Part shown: positions 1 through 8,151 of the stretch, piece by piece | Layout: each line of letters starts with the position of its first letter | Numbering within the stretch: position 1 is the first letter of the stretch | From: Pseudomonas sp. A34-9 | Lineage (GTDB): Bacteria; Pseudomonadota; Gammaproteobacteria; Pseudomonadales; Pseudomonadaceae | Direction of reading: 5' to 3' | Length of the DNA stretch: 64,000 nucleotides | Assembly: GCF_029543085.1 (NCBI RefSeq) | Contig: NZ_CP119967.1 | Location: 6,331,001 to 6,395,000, forward strand | Position numbers and translations under genes: made by a program | The notes under the pieces: model-generated | The model's database searches: none | What the model was told of the DNA's origin: nothing | The model's input: only the letters and a program-made list of their open reading frames with translations

Positions 1-367
1 CGACCACCAGTTGATTGATCCAGCTCTCGCCAAGGATGAACACGATGGTCAGGATCACGCCGATCATCAGGCGCAATACCAGCCAGATCGGGTAACTCGG
101 CAACAGCGCCAGCAGGCCGATGGACAGCGCTCCAGCCCACAGGCACAGGCGCATCAGGTTGGCCGTGCCGAAGCGTGCCGCCAGATGACTGGAAATTTTC
201 GCGCCCAACAACACGCCAATCGCCGGCATCGCCGCCATCACACCGATGGCGAAAGAGCCGTAACCCCAACCCTCCAGGCGCAACGACACCAACGGCATGC
301 TGACCCCCAGGGCCAGGCCGACACTCAAGACAGACGCCAACACGGCGAAATACGTCGCCCACCGCAT
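1..367 (-). CDS. MFS transporter, N-terminal part (truncated by window edge)
   Basis: The first 122 residues of a membrane protein are visible; the rest lies left of position 1. The start ATG is at 367 and the protein opens with MRWATYFAVLASVLSVGLAL, a first membrane helix. Further hydrophobic stretches alternate with short charged loops. The stretch GAKISSHLAARFGTANLMR resembles the loop between helices 2 and 3 of major facilitator family proteins. The substrate cannot be told from this part. It is transcribed in the same direction as the aldehyde dehydrogenase at 554-2047 but is separated from it by an inverted repeat, so it is probably an independent unit. The MFS assignment is from motif and hydropathy reading only. 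Confidence 0.75.
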   Translation of the reverse strand, partial: MRWATYFAVLASVLSVGLALGVSMPLVSLRLEGWGYGSFAIGVMAAMPAIGVLLGAKISSHLAARFGTANLMRLCLWAGALSIGLLALLPSYPIWLVLRLMIGVILTIVFILGESWINQLVV

Positions 368-410
368 GTTCCACGCTCCTGTGGATATTTTTATGTGCAC
401 CACAAAACCA

Positions 411-502
411 CTGTGGGAGCGAGCTTGCTCGCGAATGCAATCTGACAGTCGACATTAATACTGACTGACACACCGCTTTCGCGAGCAAGCTCGCTCCCAC
501 AG
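411..502. repeat. REP-type inverted repeat pair (GAGCGAGCTTGCTCGCGA family)
   Basis: Two copies of a 24-base element face each other (411-434 and 479-502), separated by about 44 bases, and could form a long hairpin. Each arm contains the core GAGCGAGCTTGCTCGC, itself palindromic. The same element recurs at 28511-28575. It sits between the aldehyde dehydrogenase stop and the MFS start. Such pairs are dispersed non-autonomous elements in Pseudomonas and may also help stop transcription. Confidence 0.85.
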
Positions 503-553
503 GGGATCTCTGTACGGTTCGGGAGCCTGAGTGAATCAGGCTCCCTTAACGGC

Positions 554-2047
554 TTACAGCTTGATCCACGTCGCCTTCAGCTCGGTGTACTTGTCGAACG
601 CATGCAGCGATTTATCGCGACCGTTGCCCGACTGCTTGAAGCCGCCAAACGGCGCGGTCATGTCGCCGCCATCGTACTGATTGACCCACACGCTACCGGC
701 GCGCAGCGCCTTGGCGGTCAGGTGCGCCTTGGAGATGTCCTGGGTCCAGACCGCAGCGGCCAAACCGTAAGGCGTGTCGTTGGCGATCTGAATCGCTTGC
801 TCGGCAGTGTCGAAAGCGATAACCGACAGTACCGGGCCGAAGATCTCTTCCTGAGCGATCTTCATCGCGTTGCTCACGCCGTCGAAAATCGTTGGCTCGA
901 CGTAGGTGCCACCGGTTTCCTGCAGGATGCGCTTGCCGCCAGCGACCAATTTGGCGCCGTCGGTATGGCCGGATTCGATGTACGACAGCACGGTATTCAT
1001 CTGCTGCGTATCCACCAGTGCACCGACATTGGTCGCCGGGTCCAGCGGATTGCCCGGCTTCCAGGCTTTCAGCGCCTCAATCACCATCGGCAGGAATGTG
1101 TCTTTGATCGAACGCTCGACCAGCAGACGCGAACCGGCGGTGCAGACTTCGCCCTGGTTGAAGGCGATGGCGCTGGCGGCGGATTCGGCGGCCGCTTGCA
1201 GGTCCGGCGCATCGGCAAAGACGATGTTCGGACTCTTGCCACCGGCTTCCAGCCAGACGCGTTTCATGTTCGATTCGCCGGAGTAGATCATCAGTTGCTT
1301 GGCGATCTTGGTCGAACCGGTAAACACCAGCGTATCGACGTCGTTGTGCAGGGCCAGCGCCTTGCCCACGGTGTGGCCGTAGCCCGGCAGCACGTTGAGC
1401 ACGCCTTTCGGAATACCGGCTTCAACAGCCAGCGCGGCGATGCGGATGGCGGTCAGTGGCGATTTTTCCGATGGTTTGAGGATCACCGAGTTACCGGTCG
1501 ACAATGCCGGGCCGAGTTTCCAGCAAGCCATCATCAGCGGGAAGTTCCACGGCACGATGGCGCCAACCACGCCAACTGGCTCGCGGGTCACCAGACCCAG
1601 TTGATCGTGGGGGGTGGCTGCGACTTCGTCGTAAATCTTGTCGATCGCTTCACCGCTCCAGCTCAGCGCTTGCGCCGCACCCGGAACATCGATGTACAGC
1701 GAGTCACTGATCGGCTTGCCCATGTCGAGGGTTTCGAGCAGGGCCAGTTCTTCGGCGTGCTGTTTCAGCAGGCTGGCGAAACGGATCATGGTGGCTTTGC
1801 GCTTGGTCGGCGCCAGGCGCGACCAGACGCCGGAATTGAAGGTGGCGCGGGCGTTTTCCACGGCGCGCTGGGCGTCGGCGGCGTCACAGCTGGCAATCTT
1901 GCCAAGCAGACGGCCATCGACCGGGCTGATGCACTCGAAGGTCTCGCCGGAGACGGCGTCGGTGTATTCGCCGTTGAGGTAGGCGCGGCCTTCGATCTTC
2001 AGGTCGCGAGCGCGTTGTTCCCAATCGGCACGAGTCAGGGTGGTCAT
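554..2047 (-). CDS. kauB: Aldehyde dehydrogenase, KauB/PuuC type
   Basis: This 497-residue NAD(P)-dependent aldehyde dehydrogenase has the family hallmarks: the PWNFP motif with catalytic Asn168, the LEAGGKSP motif with general base Glu267, and the nucleophile Cys302 in NQGEVCTAG. Length and sequence style fit the 4-guanidinobutyraldehyde / gamma-glutamyl-gamma-aminobutyraldehyde dehydrogenases that oxidise aldehydes from arginine, agmatine and putrescine breakdown to acids. In P. aeruginosa kauB lies just beside the rpmG-rpmB pair, and that context is conserved here. The start at 2047 is followed by a typical soluble N-terminus, and a purine-rich ribosome site (GAGGA) lies just upstream. The gene is divergent from the cupin gene at 2281. 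The exact substrate is inferred from context. Confidence 0.85.
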   Translation of the reverse strand: MTTLTRADWEQRARDLKIEGRAYLNGEYTDAVSGETFECISPVDGRLLGKIASCDAADAQRAVENARATFNSGVWSRLAPTKRKATMIRFASLLKQHAEELALLETLDMGKPISDSLYIDVPGAAQALSWSGEAIDKIYDEVAATPHDQLGLVTREPVGVVGAIVPWNFPLMMACWKLGPALSTGNSVILKPSEKSPLTAIRIAALAVEAGIPKGVLNVLPGYGHTVGKALALHNDVDTLVFTGSTKIAKQLMIYSGESNMKRVWLEAGGKSPNIVFADAPDLQAAAESAASAIAFNQGEVCTAGSRLLVERSIKDTFLPMVIEALKAWKPGNPLDPATNVGALVDTQQMNTVLSYIESGHTDGAKLVAGGKRILQETGGTYVEPTIFDGVSNAMKIAQEEIFGPVLSVIAFDTAEQAIQIANDTPYGLAAAVWTQDISKAHLTAKALRAGSVWVNQYDGGDMTAPFGGFKQSGNGRDKSLHAFDKYTELKATWIKL

Positions 2048-2280
2048 TCGAGTGTCCTCCTCTTGTTGAATAGAGCGCCGCGTTCTTCGCGGACGTCTTC
2101 AGGAATTCTGCCCGGCCAGCCTGCTTTCGGCCCAAGGCATCCGCCACCCTAAACCAGCGGCCGGGGTTGTTTCAATATATTTGACATAAGCGCGCTATAC
2201 GGCCTTGCGGTGTTCATTTTAATAAACATAGACTTTGGCCCTTTCAAGCCACCACGCCGTCCTTACGGGAGAAAACAACA

Positions 2281-2643
2281 ATGAACATCCAGAACGTCGT
2301 CGACATCAGCCTGACCGGCAGCGAAGCCGAACGCTATCGCCCGGACCCGGCCAAAGTGCTCAAGGGCGACCCCGAACAAGCCGTATTCCATCAATACGAA
2401 AGCCCTTGCGGGCAAATGGGTGTCGGCGTGTGGGAAGGTGCGGTGGGCCAGTGGACGGTGAACTACACCGAACATGAATATTGCGAAATCCTGCAGGGGG
2501 TTTCGGTGCTGCGTGACAGCGATGGCAATGCCAAGACATTGCGCGTGGGCGACCGCTTTGTGATTCCGGCGGGTTTCCGTGGCACTTGGGAAGTGCTGGA
2601 GGCGTGCCGCAAGATCTATGTGATCTTCGAACAGAAAGCCTGA
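2281..2643 (+). CDS. Small cupin-domain protein (Cupin_3 / DUF861-like)
   Basis: This 120-residue single-domain protein has a beta-barrel cupin pattern. The stretch WTVNYTEHEYCEILQGVSVL carries the first cupin motif, and LRVGDRFVIPAGFRGTWEVL carries the second. It resembles the cupin family that includes ureidoglycine aminohydrolase, but it is much shorter than that enzyme, so an enzymatic role is not established. It is divergently transcribed from the aldehyde dehydrogenase, and the 233-base gap between them must hold both promoters. A GGGAGAA ribosome site precedes the ATG. A role linked to amine or aldehyde catabolism is only suggested by the neighbour. Confidence 0.75.
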   Translation: MNIQNVVDISLTGSEAERYRPDPAKVLKGDPEQAVFHQYESPCGQMGVGVWEGAVGQWTVNYTEHEYCEILQGVSVLRDSDGNAKTLRVGDRFVIPAGFRGTWEVLEACRKIYVIFEQKA

Positions 2644-2653
2644 TCGAGATGCC

Positions 2654-2741
2654 TGTGTAGGAGCTGCCGAAGGCTGCGATCTTTTGATCTTTTTTTAAGG
2701 ATCAAGATTAAAAGATCGCAGCCTTCGGCAGCTCCTACACA
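2654..2741. repeat. REP-type inverted repeat pair (GTAGGAGCTGCCG family)
   Basis: Two inverted arms, about 36 bases each, read GTAGGAGCTGCCGAAGGCTG and continue with CGATCTTTTGATC. They face each other across a short T/A-rich spacer. This is the commonest repeat family in the window, with paired copies near 5.3, 7.9, 10.6 and 23.9 kb and a solitary arm at 29.2 kb. It lies between the 3' ends of the cupin gene and rpmG. Confidence 0.88.
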
Positions 2742-2767
2742 GACAGCGTGCAAATATCCAAGGCAAC

Positions 2768-2802
2768 AAAAAAGGCCCGTATCGTGAGATACGGGCCTTT
2801 TT
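2768..2802 (-). terminator. Rho-independent terminator after rpmG
   Basis: A perfect stem AAAGGCCCGTATC / GATACGGGCCTTT with a GTGA (complement TCAC) tetraloop is flanked by A and T runs on its two sides. It lies just downstream of the rpmG stop at 2823 on the minus strand. The flanking tracts would allow action in both directions, so it may also end cupin transcripts. Confidence 0.9.
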
Positions 2803-2822
2803 CGTAAGTCAGGAAAAATCAA

Positions 2823-2978
2823 TTACTTGATTTTGCCTTCCTTGTAGATCACGTGCTTGCGAACAACCGGATCATATTTCTTGATCTCGATTTTGTCCGG
2901 AGTAGTACGCTTGTTCTTGTCGGTAGTGTAGAAGTGACCAGTACCGGCGCTCGAGATCAAACGAATCAATTCACGCAT
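2823..2978 (-). CDS. rpmG: 50S ribosomal protein L33
   Basis: This 51-residue basic protein begins [20 protein letters not shown] and ends VIYKEGKIK, the typical bacterial L33 sequence. It has no Cys pairs, so it is the zinc-independent form. L33 is a small part of the 50S ribosomal subunit near the E-site tRNA. The gene follows rpmB by 11 bases on the same strand and shares its transcript, and it ends at the strong terminator at 2768-2802. It is shorter than the usual length cutoff for gene finding but is certain from sequence and context. Confidence 0.97.
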   Translation of the reverse strand: MRELIRLISSAGTGHFYTTDKNKRTTPDKIEIKKYDPVVRKHVIYKEGKIK

Positions 2979-2989
2979 GATTAGCTCCC

Positions 2990-3223
2990 TTAAATCTTGC
3001 CATCGCGGCGAAGTTCGGCCAGCACGACAGTGATGCCGCGCTTGTCGATGATACGCATGCCTTTGGCAGATACGCGCAGACGCACGAAACGTTTCTCTTC
3101 TTCAACCCAGAAGCGGTGATGCTGCAGGTTCGGCAGGAAACGACGACGGGTTTTGTTGTTTGCGTGGGAAATGTTATTCCCAGTCACCGGACCCTTACCG
3201 GTAACTTGACATACTCTCGACAT
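2990..3223 (-). CDS. rpmB: 50S ribosomal protein L28
   Basis: This 77-residue protein starts [20 protein letters not shown] and carries the [15 protein letters not shown] segment that marks L28. It is a structural component of the large ribosomal subunit. Length matches the family. It is the first gene of the rpmB-rpmG operon. A well-formed promoter lies about 150-175 bases upstream, giving a leader of about 140 bases. There are no zinc-binding Cys pairs. Confidence 0.97.
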   Translation of the reverse strand: MSRVCQVTGKGPVTGNNISHANNKTRRRFLPNLQHHRFWVEEEKRFVRLRVSAKGMRIIDKRGITVVLAELRRDGKI

Positions 3224-3371
3224 GCCTCAGCCCTCTAAAACCACATGCCCAACCCGGCATGGGTTGGCCGCTTAATCTCTCAGTCATTTGGCGCCAGGCG
3301 CCGCGTTTCTTTAGAGGTCTTACCGGCTACACCTACAGTGAAGGAACCGGGCCCCTAGAAAAGAGCGCTGC

Positions 3372-3400
3372 TTTATACCAGAAAGACCGGGGTGCAACAA
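3372..3400 (-). promoter_or_regulatory. Sigma-70-type promoter for rpmB-rpmG, in a 448-base gap
   Basis: On the minus strand a TTGTTG -35 box and a TATAAA -10 box are separated by exactly 17 bases, close to consensus. The predicted start would be near 3365, giving a 140-base untranslated leader before rpmB. The remaining gap (3224-3671) holds no convincing gene. One open frame across 3259-3597 on the plus strand has no ribosome site and no recognisable protein, so I treat it as noncoding. The right end must also hold the promoter of the peptide-binding protein gene. Confidence 0.65.
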
Positions 3401-3671
3401 CTTTCCGTGTGCAATCAATCCACAAAAAAGCGCTTTTACGGCCTGCGAACGCTTTGGATAAAGGCTGGCATCGACTTTTACCACTCGTCGCAGAAAATCA
3501 CCCTTGCGGGCGATTAAGACTTTTGGCTGCGCCACGCGGTCTGAAAAACCGCCATCACTGTGCCCCGAAAATGCAAAAAGGGGATAGTCATTTGTAATCC
3601 AGACCTCTAGGGTAGGCCTTTTCCAGACTGCACTTGCAGATGGGCCTTCGATCTGTAAAAGGAAACCGACC

Positions 3672-5258
3672 ATGCGCCTCGCTGCCCTATCCCTGTTGCT
3701 CGCCCCGCTCCTGCTGAGCCCCCTGGCCCAGGCCGCCGCGCTGAGCGTCTGCACCGAGGCCAGCCCTGAAGGGTTCGACGTGGTGCAATACAACTCGCTG
3801 ACCACCACCAACGCCTCGGCCGACGTGCTGATGAACCGCCTGGTGGATTTTGACACCACGAGTGGCAAAGTCGTCCCGAGCCTGGCCGACAGCTGGGAAG
3901 TCAGCACCGACGGCCTGACTTACGTGTTCAAGCTACACCCGCAGGTGAAGTTTCAAACGACCGATTACTTCAAGCCGAGCCGCGAGCTAACCGCTGAAGA
4001 CGTCAAGTTCAGCTTCGACCGCATGCTCGACCCGGCCAACCCGTGGCACAAAGTCGCCCAGAGCGGCTTCCCGCATGCGCAATCGATGCAGTTGCCGGCA
4101 CTGATCAAGAAAATCGACGCACTTGATCCGCTAACCGTGCGCTTCACCCTTGATCATCCGGATTCGACGTTCCTGGCGACGCTGAGCATGGGCTTCGCTT
4201 CGATCTACTCCGCCGAATACGCCGACAAGCTGATGAAGGCCGGCGCCACCGACAAGCTCAACAGCCAGCCGATTGGCACCGGCCCGTTTGTCTTCAACCG
4301 TTTCCAGAAAGACGCGGCGATCCGCTACAAGGCCAACCCGGATTACTTCGGTGGCAAGCCTGCGGTGGATCCGTTGATCTTCGCCATTACCCCGGACGCC
4401 AACGTGCGCCTGCAAAAACTGCGGCGCAATGAATGCCAGATCGCCCTGTCGCCAAAACCACTGGACGTACAGGCCGCGCTGAAAGAGCCGACACTGAAAG
4501 TCGAAAAGACTGACGCGTTCATGACCGCATTCGTCGGCATCAACAGTCAGCATGCGCCACTGGACAAGCCGGAAGTGCGTCAGGCAATCAACCTCGCCTT
4601 CGACAAGGCCAACTACATCAAGGCTGTGTTTGAAGACACCGCAGAAGCGGCCAATGGCCCCTATCCGCCGAACACCTGGAGTTACGCGAAGAGTCTGCCG
4701 GGTTACCCGCACGATGTCGCCAAAGCCAAGGCGCTGATGGCCAAGGCCGGTTTAAAGGACGGCTTCCAGACCACGATCTGGACGCGCCCGTCAGGCAGCC
4801 TGCTAAACCCGAATCCAAGCCTCGGTGCGCAACTGCTGCAATCGGATCTGGCGGAAATCGGCATTCAGGCAGAAATCCGCGTGATCGAATGGGGCGAATT
4901 GATTCGTCGCGCCAAAGCTGGCGAGCATGACCTGCTGTTCATGGGCTGGGCCGGTGACAATGGCGACCCGGACAACTTCCTCACGCCGCAGTTTTCCTGC
5001 GCCGCGGTCAAATCGGGCACCAACTTTGCGCGGTACTGCAATGCCGATCTGGACAAGCTGATCAGTGCCGGCAAGACCACCAGCGAACAAGGCGTGCGTA
5101 CCAAGCTGTACGAACAGGCGCAGACGCAGATTCAGCAGCAGGCGTTGTGGCTGCCGCTGGCGCATCCGACGGCTTACGCGCTGACCCGCAAGGACGTGCA
5201 GGGTTACTCGGTAAGCCCGTTCGGTCGCCAGGACTACTCGAAGGTCAACCTCAAATAA
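3672..5258 (+). CDS. Peptide ABC transporter periplasmic binding protein (DppA/OppA family, SBP family 5)
   Basis: This 528-residue protein has a clear signal peptide (residues 1 to about 22, ending PLAQA) and is then exported to the periplasm. The family 5 solute-binding pattern is visible: PSLADSWEVSTDGLTYVFKL near residues 66-85, then ELTAEDVKFSFDRMLDPAN, and the C-terminal FMGWAGDNGDPDNFLTPQFSC. Such proteins deliver di- or oligopeptides to an inner-membrane ABC permease. No permease gene is adjacent, so it probably shares the permease of another locus. The equivalent P. aeruginosa gene (PA5317 position) is, from memory, one of several DppA-like proteins. The ligand is not determinable here. 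Confidence 0.88.
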   Translation: MRLAALSLLLAPLLLSPLAQAAALSVCTEASPEGFDVVQYNSLTTTNASADVLMNRLVDFDTTSGKVVPSLADSWEVSTDGLTYVFKLHPQVKFQTTDYFKPSRELTAEDVKFSFDRMLDPANPWHKVAQSGFPHAQSMQLPALIKKIDALDPLTVRFTLDHPDSTFLATLSMGFASIYSAEYADKLMKAGATDKLNSQPIGTGPFVFNRFQKDAAIRYKANPDYFGGKPAVDPLIFAITPDANVRLQKLRRNECQIALSPKPLDVQAALKEPTLKVEKTDAFMTAFVGINSQHAPLDKPEVRQAINLAFDKANYIKAVFEDTAEAANGPYPPNTWSYAKSLPGYPHDVAKAKALMAKAGLKDGFQTTIWTRPSGSLLNPNPSLGAQLLQSDLAEIGIQAEIRVIEWGELIRRAKAGEHDLLFMGWAGDNGDPDNFLTPQFSCAAVKSGTNFARYCNADLDKLISAGKTTSEQGVRTKLYEQAQTQIQQQALWLPLAHPTAYALTRKDVQGYSVSPFGRQDYSKVNLK

Positions 5259-5267
5259 CTCCATCCC

Positions 5268-5354
5268 CTGTAGGAGCTGCCGCAGGCTGCGATCTTTTGA
5301 CTTTTGACTCTAAAAACAAGATCAAAAAATCGCAGCCTGCGGCAGCTCCTACAG
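5268..5354. repeat. REP-type inverted repeat pair (GTAGGAGCTGCCG family)
   Basis: Two facing arms carrying GTAGGAGCTGCCGCAGGCTG then CGATCTTTTGA lie between the convergent ends of the peptide-binding protein gene and radC. The spacer is A-rich on the plus strand. Because it is symmetrical it could stop transcripts from both sides. Confidence 0.88.
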
Positions 5355-5369
5355 GGAGATAGCGAGGAG

Positions 5370-6044
5370 TTACATCCAGCCACACTCAGCCATCGACAAC
5401 GGCTCACCATCGCCAACGATGAAGTGATCCAGCACCCGCACATCAATCAGCTCCAGCGCCTTTTGCAGGCGCTTTGTCAGCAGCCGATCTGCCTGACTGG
5501 GGTCAGTGTTCCCCGATGGATGGTTGTGGCACAGGATCACGGCGGCGGCGTTATTGGCCAAAGCACGCTTCACGACTTCTCGTGGATGGACACTGGTGTT
5601 GTCGATCGAACCGCGAAACAGCGCCTCGAAATTCAGTACCTGATGCTTTGAATCGAGAAACAGACAGCCGAACACCTCGTGCGGCTCATGGCGCAGCATG
5701 GCCTTGAGGTAATCGCGCACGACTTGCGGATTCTCCAGCGCCGGCTTCTTGCGCATGCGCTCGGCCAGATGCCGCCGCGCCATTTCCAGCACCGCCTGCA
5801 ACTGGGCATATTTCGCCGGACCGAGGCCCAATTGCTCGCTGAACGCCGCCAGATCGGCTTCGAGCAAAACCCGCAGGCTGCCGAACTGGTTCAACAGATG
5901 TCGCGCCAGATCCACCGCGCTTTTTCCGGAGACCCCGGTACGTAGAAAAATCGCCAGCAATTCGGCATCGGAAAGGCTTCCCGAGCCGTGTTCCAGTAGC
6001 TTCTCCCGCGGGCGTTCCGCCGCAGGCCAATCGCGAATACTCAT
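5370..6044 (-). CDS. radC: RadC-family JAMM-domain protein
   Basis: This 224-residue protein has an N-terminal helix-hairpin-helix region ([20 protein letters not shown]) and a C-terminal JAB/JAMM metalloprotease-like fold. The metal-binding pattern is [14 protein letters not shown], with the two His and the distal Asp in place. The name comes from an old radiation phenotype; a direct role in repair is disputed and the cellular function is unsettled. The start [12 protein letters not shown] at 6044 was chosen because it matches the usual N-terminus; an ATG two codons earlier (6050) is also open. It is divergent from coaBC, as in other Pseudomonas. Confidence 0.93.
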   Translation of the reverse strand: MSIRDWPAAERPREKLLEHGSGSLSDAELLAIFLRTGVSGKSAVDLARHLLNQFGSLRVLLEADLAAFSEQLGLGPAKYAQLQAVLEMARRHLAERMRKKPALENPQVVRDYLKAMLRHEPHEVFGCLFLDSKHQVLNFEALFRGSIDNTSVHPREVVKRALANNAAAVILCHNHPSGNTDPSQADRLLTKRLQKALELIDVRVLDHFIVGDGEPLSMAECGWM

Positions 6045-6177
6045 ACACATTCCTTGTCTGTGGGCGCCGCTGTTCCGTAGCGGTCGCTGTGATATCGTAG
6101 CCCATCTTTTTTGCGGTCGATTTATCCCTGGGGAGGGGGCATCGCTCCGCAGTCATCAACGAATGAAAGGCAGACCT

Positions 6178-7386
6178 ATGCAGCGGCTGTATCGGAAACG
6201 CATCGTTCTGGGCGTCGGCGGCGGCATCGCGGCCTACAAGAGCGCCGATCTGGTTCGTCGCCTGATCGATCAGGGCGCCGAAGTGCGCGTGGTCATGACC
6301 CATGGCGGCGCCGAATTCATCACTCCGCTGACCATGCAGGCGCTGTCCGGCCACCCGGTACACCTCGACCTGCTCGACCCGGCCGCCGAAGCCGCAATGG
6401 GCCACATCGAGCTGGCCAAGTGGGCCGATCTGGTACTGATTGCCCCGGCCACCGCCGACTTGATCGCCCGCCTCGCGCAAGGCATCGCCAACGATTTGCT
6501 GACCACACTGGTGCTGGCCACCGACGCCGTCGTGGCGGTCGCTCCGGCAATGAATCAGGCGATGTGGCGCGACCCGGCGACCCAGGCCAACCTGCAACTT
6601 CTGGAAAGCCGTGGCCTGAAGACCTTCGGCCCCGCCTCGGGCAGTCAGGCCTGCGGCGATGTCGGCATGGGCCGCATGATGGAAGCCACCGATCTGGCGC
6701 AATGCGCAGCGGACTGCTTTCAGCGTCAGGCATTGACCGGCAAGCATGTGGTGATCACCGCCGGCCCGACCCAGGAAAACATCGACCCGGTGCGCTACAT
6801 CACCAACCACAGCTCCGGCAAAATGGGCTTTGCCCTCGCCGAAGCGGCAGTTGAAGCCGGCGCCCGCGTCACATTGATCAGCGGCCCGGTGCACCTGCCG
6901 ACCCCGGATCGCGTCACACGCATCGACGTAGTCAGCGCCCGCGACATGCTCGCCGCGTGTGAAGCCGCGATCCCCTGCGACGTGTTCATTTCTTCGGCGG
7001 CGGTTGCGGACTATCGCCCGGAAGTCATTGCCCCGCAAAAACTCAAGAAAGATCCTACGAGCGGTGACGGCTTCGTCCTGCAAATGGTGCGTAACCCGGA
7101 CATCCTGGCCACCATTGCGACCCGTCCCGACCGTCCGTTCAGTGTCGGCTTTGCCGCCGAAACCGAACACCTGCTCGACTACGCTGCACGCAAGCTGAAG
7201 GACAAGAATCTCGATTTGATCGTCGCCAACGACGTCGCCAACCCGAGCATCGGTTTCAACAGCGAAGAAAACGCCTGCAGCGTGATTGACCGTGCGCTGC
7301 ACGCCACGGTTTTCGCCCAGACCAGCAAGAGCAAGATCGCTCGCCAACTGGTCACTTTTATCGCCGAACGTCTGAACCAGGTTTAA
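6178..7386 (+). CDS. coaBC: Bifunctional phosphopantothenoylcysteine decarboxylase / phosphopantothenate-cysteine ligase
   Basis: This 402-residue cytosolic enzyme catalyses two steps of coenzyme A synthesis: cysteine ligation to phosphopantothenate, then FMN-dependent decarboxylation. The N-terminal CoaC part shows [20 protein letters not shown], the APAMNQAMW substrate motif and the catalytic Cys in [13 protein letters not shown]. The C-terminal CoaB part begins at about residue 190 with [27 protein letters not shown] ribosome site precedes the ATG at 6178, although the frame is open further upstream. The gene is followed after only five bases by dut, so the two are co-transcribed. Confidence 0.96.
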   Translation: MQRLYRKRIVLGVGGGIAAYKSADLVRRLIDQGAEVRVVMTHGGAEFITPLTMQALSGHPVHLDLLDPAAEAAMGHIELAKWADLVLIAPATADLIARLAQGIANDLLTTLVLATDAVVAVAPAMNQAMWRDPATQANLQLLESRGLKTFGPASGSQACGDVGMGRMMEATDLAQCAADCFQRQALTGKHVVITAGPTQENIDPVRYITNHSSGKMGFALAEAAVEAGARVTLISGPVHLPTPDRVTRIDVVSARDMLAACEAAIPCDVFISSAAVADYRPEVIAPQKLKKDPTSGDGFVLQMVRNPDILATIATRPDRPFSVGFAAETEHLLDYAARKLKDKNLDLIVANDVANPSIGFNSEENACSVIDRALHATVFAQTSKSKIARQLVTFIAERLNQV

Positions 7387-7391
7387 TTTAC

Positions 7392-7847
7392 ATGCACGCT
7401 TTGCAAGCCAAGATCCTCGACCCACGCATCGGTAGCGAATTCCCGCTGCCGCAATACGCCACGCCAGGCTCCGCCGGCCTCGACCTGCGCGCCATGCTGG
7501 ATCAGGACATCGTGATCAAGCCGGGTGAAACCGTGCTGATCCCCACCGGTCTGTCGGTTTACATCGGCGACCCGAATCTCGCCGCGCTGATCCTGCCGCG
7601 CTCTGGCATGGGCCATAAACACGGCATCGTGCTGGGCAACCTCGTCGGCCTGATCGACTCCGATTACCAGGGCCCGCTGATGGTGTCGTGCTGGAACCGT
7701 GGCCAAACCGACTTCACCATGACCGTCGGCGAACGTCTGGCGCAACTGGTGCTGGTACCGGTGGTGCAGGCGCATTTCGAAATGGTTGAAGAGTTCGTCG
7801 AAACCGAACGCGGCACCGGCGGGTTTGGCCACACAGGCACCAAATAA
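7392..7847 (+). CDS. dut: Deoxyuridine 5'-triphosphate nucleotidohydrolase (dUTPase)
   Basis: This 151-residue trimeric dUTPase hydrolyses dUTP to dUMP and pyrophosphate, keeping uracil out of DNA and supplying dTTP synthesis. Conserved motifs are visible in order: [33 protein letters not shown] and the flexible C-terminal [10 protein letters not shown]. Length is standard. It follows coaBC by five bases in the conserved coaBC-dut arrangement, and a REP pair lies just downstream. Confidence 0.97.
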   Translation: MHALQAKILDPRIGSEFPLPQYATPGSAGLDLRAMLDQDIVIKPGETVLIPTGLSVYIGDPNLAALILPRSGMGHKHGIVLGNLVGLIDSDYQGPLMVSCWNRGQTDFTMTVGERLAQLVLVPVVQAHFEMVEEFVETERGTGGFGHTGTK

Positions 7848-7862
7848 CCGAATACATCTCCC

Positions 7863-7945
7863 GTAGGAGCTGCCGCAGGCTGCGATCTTTTGATCTTGAT
7901 CTTAAAAACAAAGTCAAAAGATCGCAGCCCTCGGCAGCTCCTATA
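7863..7945. repeat. REP-type inverted repeat pair in the 304-base dut-algC gap
   Basis: Facing arms of the GTAGGAGCTGCCG family follow dut directly. The right arm has a few mismatches (CAGCCCTCGGCAGCTCCTAT). The rest of the gap to 8151 holds no gene that I can support and presumably contains the algC promoter and regulatory sites. I could not identify a specific AlgR or sigma-22 site by eye. Confidence 0.85.
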
Positions 7946-8151
7946 GGAGAGAAATTTGTGCAATTTGTGCGACAGGTTTTAACACCGTAAATCAAGGTTT
8001 TGCCGGCCGAAAGCCACGCCAGCCGAGGCGTCATGGCCCTTTCATACCACGAACTCTCTGTGGAAAACGCCGTCATACCCTTCAGTTTGAGCCTGCCGTC
8101 GAACGATTCGTCGGTCTGTCCCGCCACTTTCGAGATGGAGCATTTCCGTAG

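Noticed and set aside
3259-3597. Open frame in the gap between rpmB and the peptide-binding protein
   Set aside because: No ribosome site, no recognisable protein, and it overlaps the rpmB promoter region.
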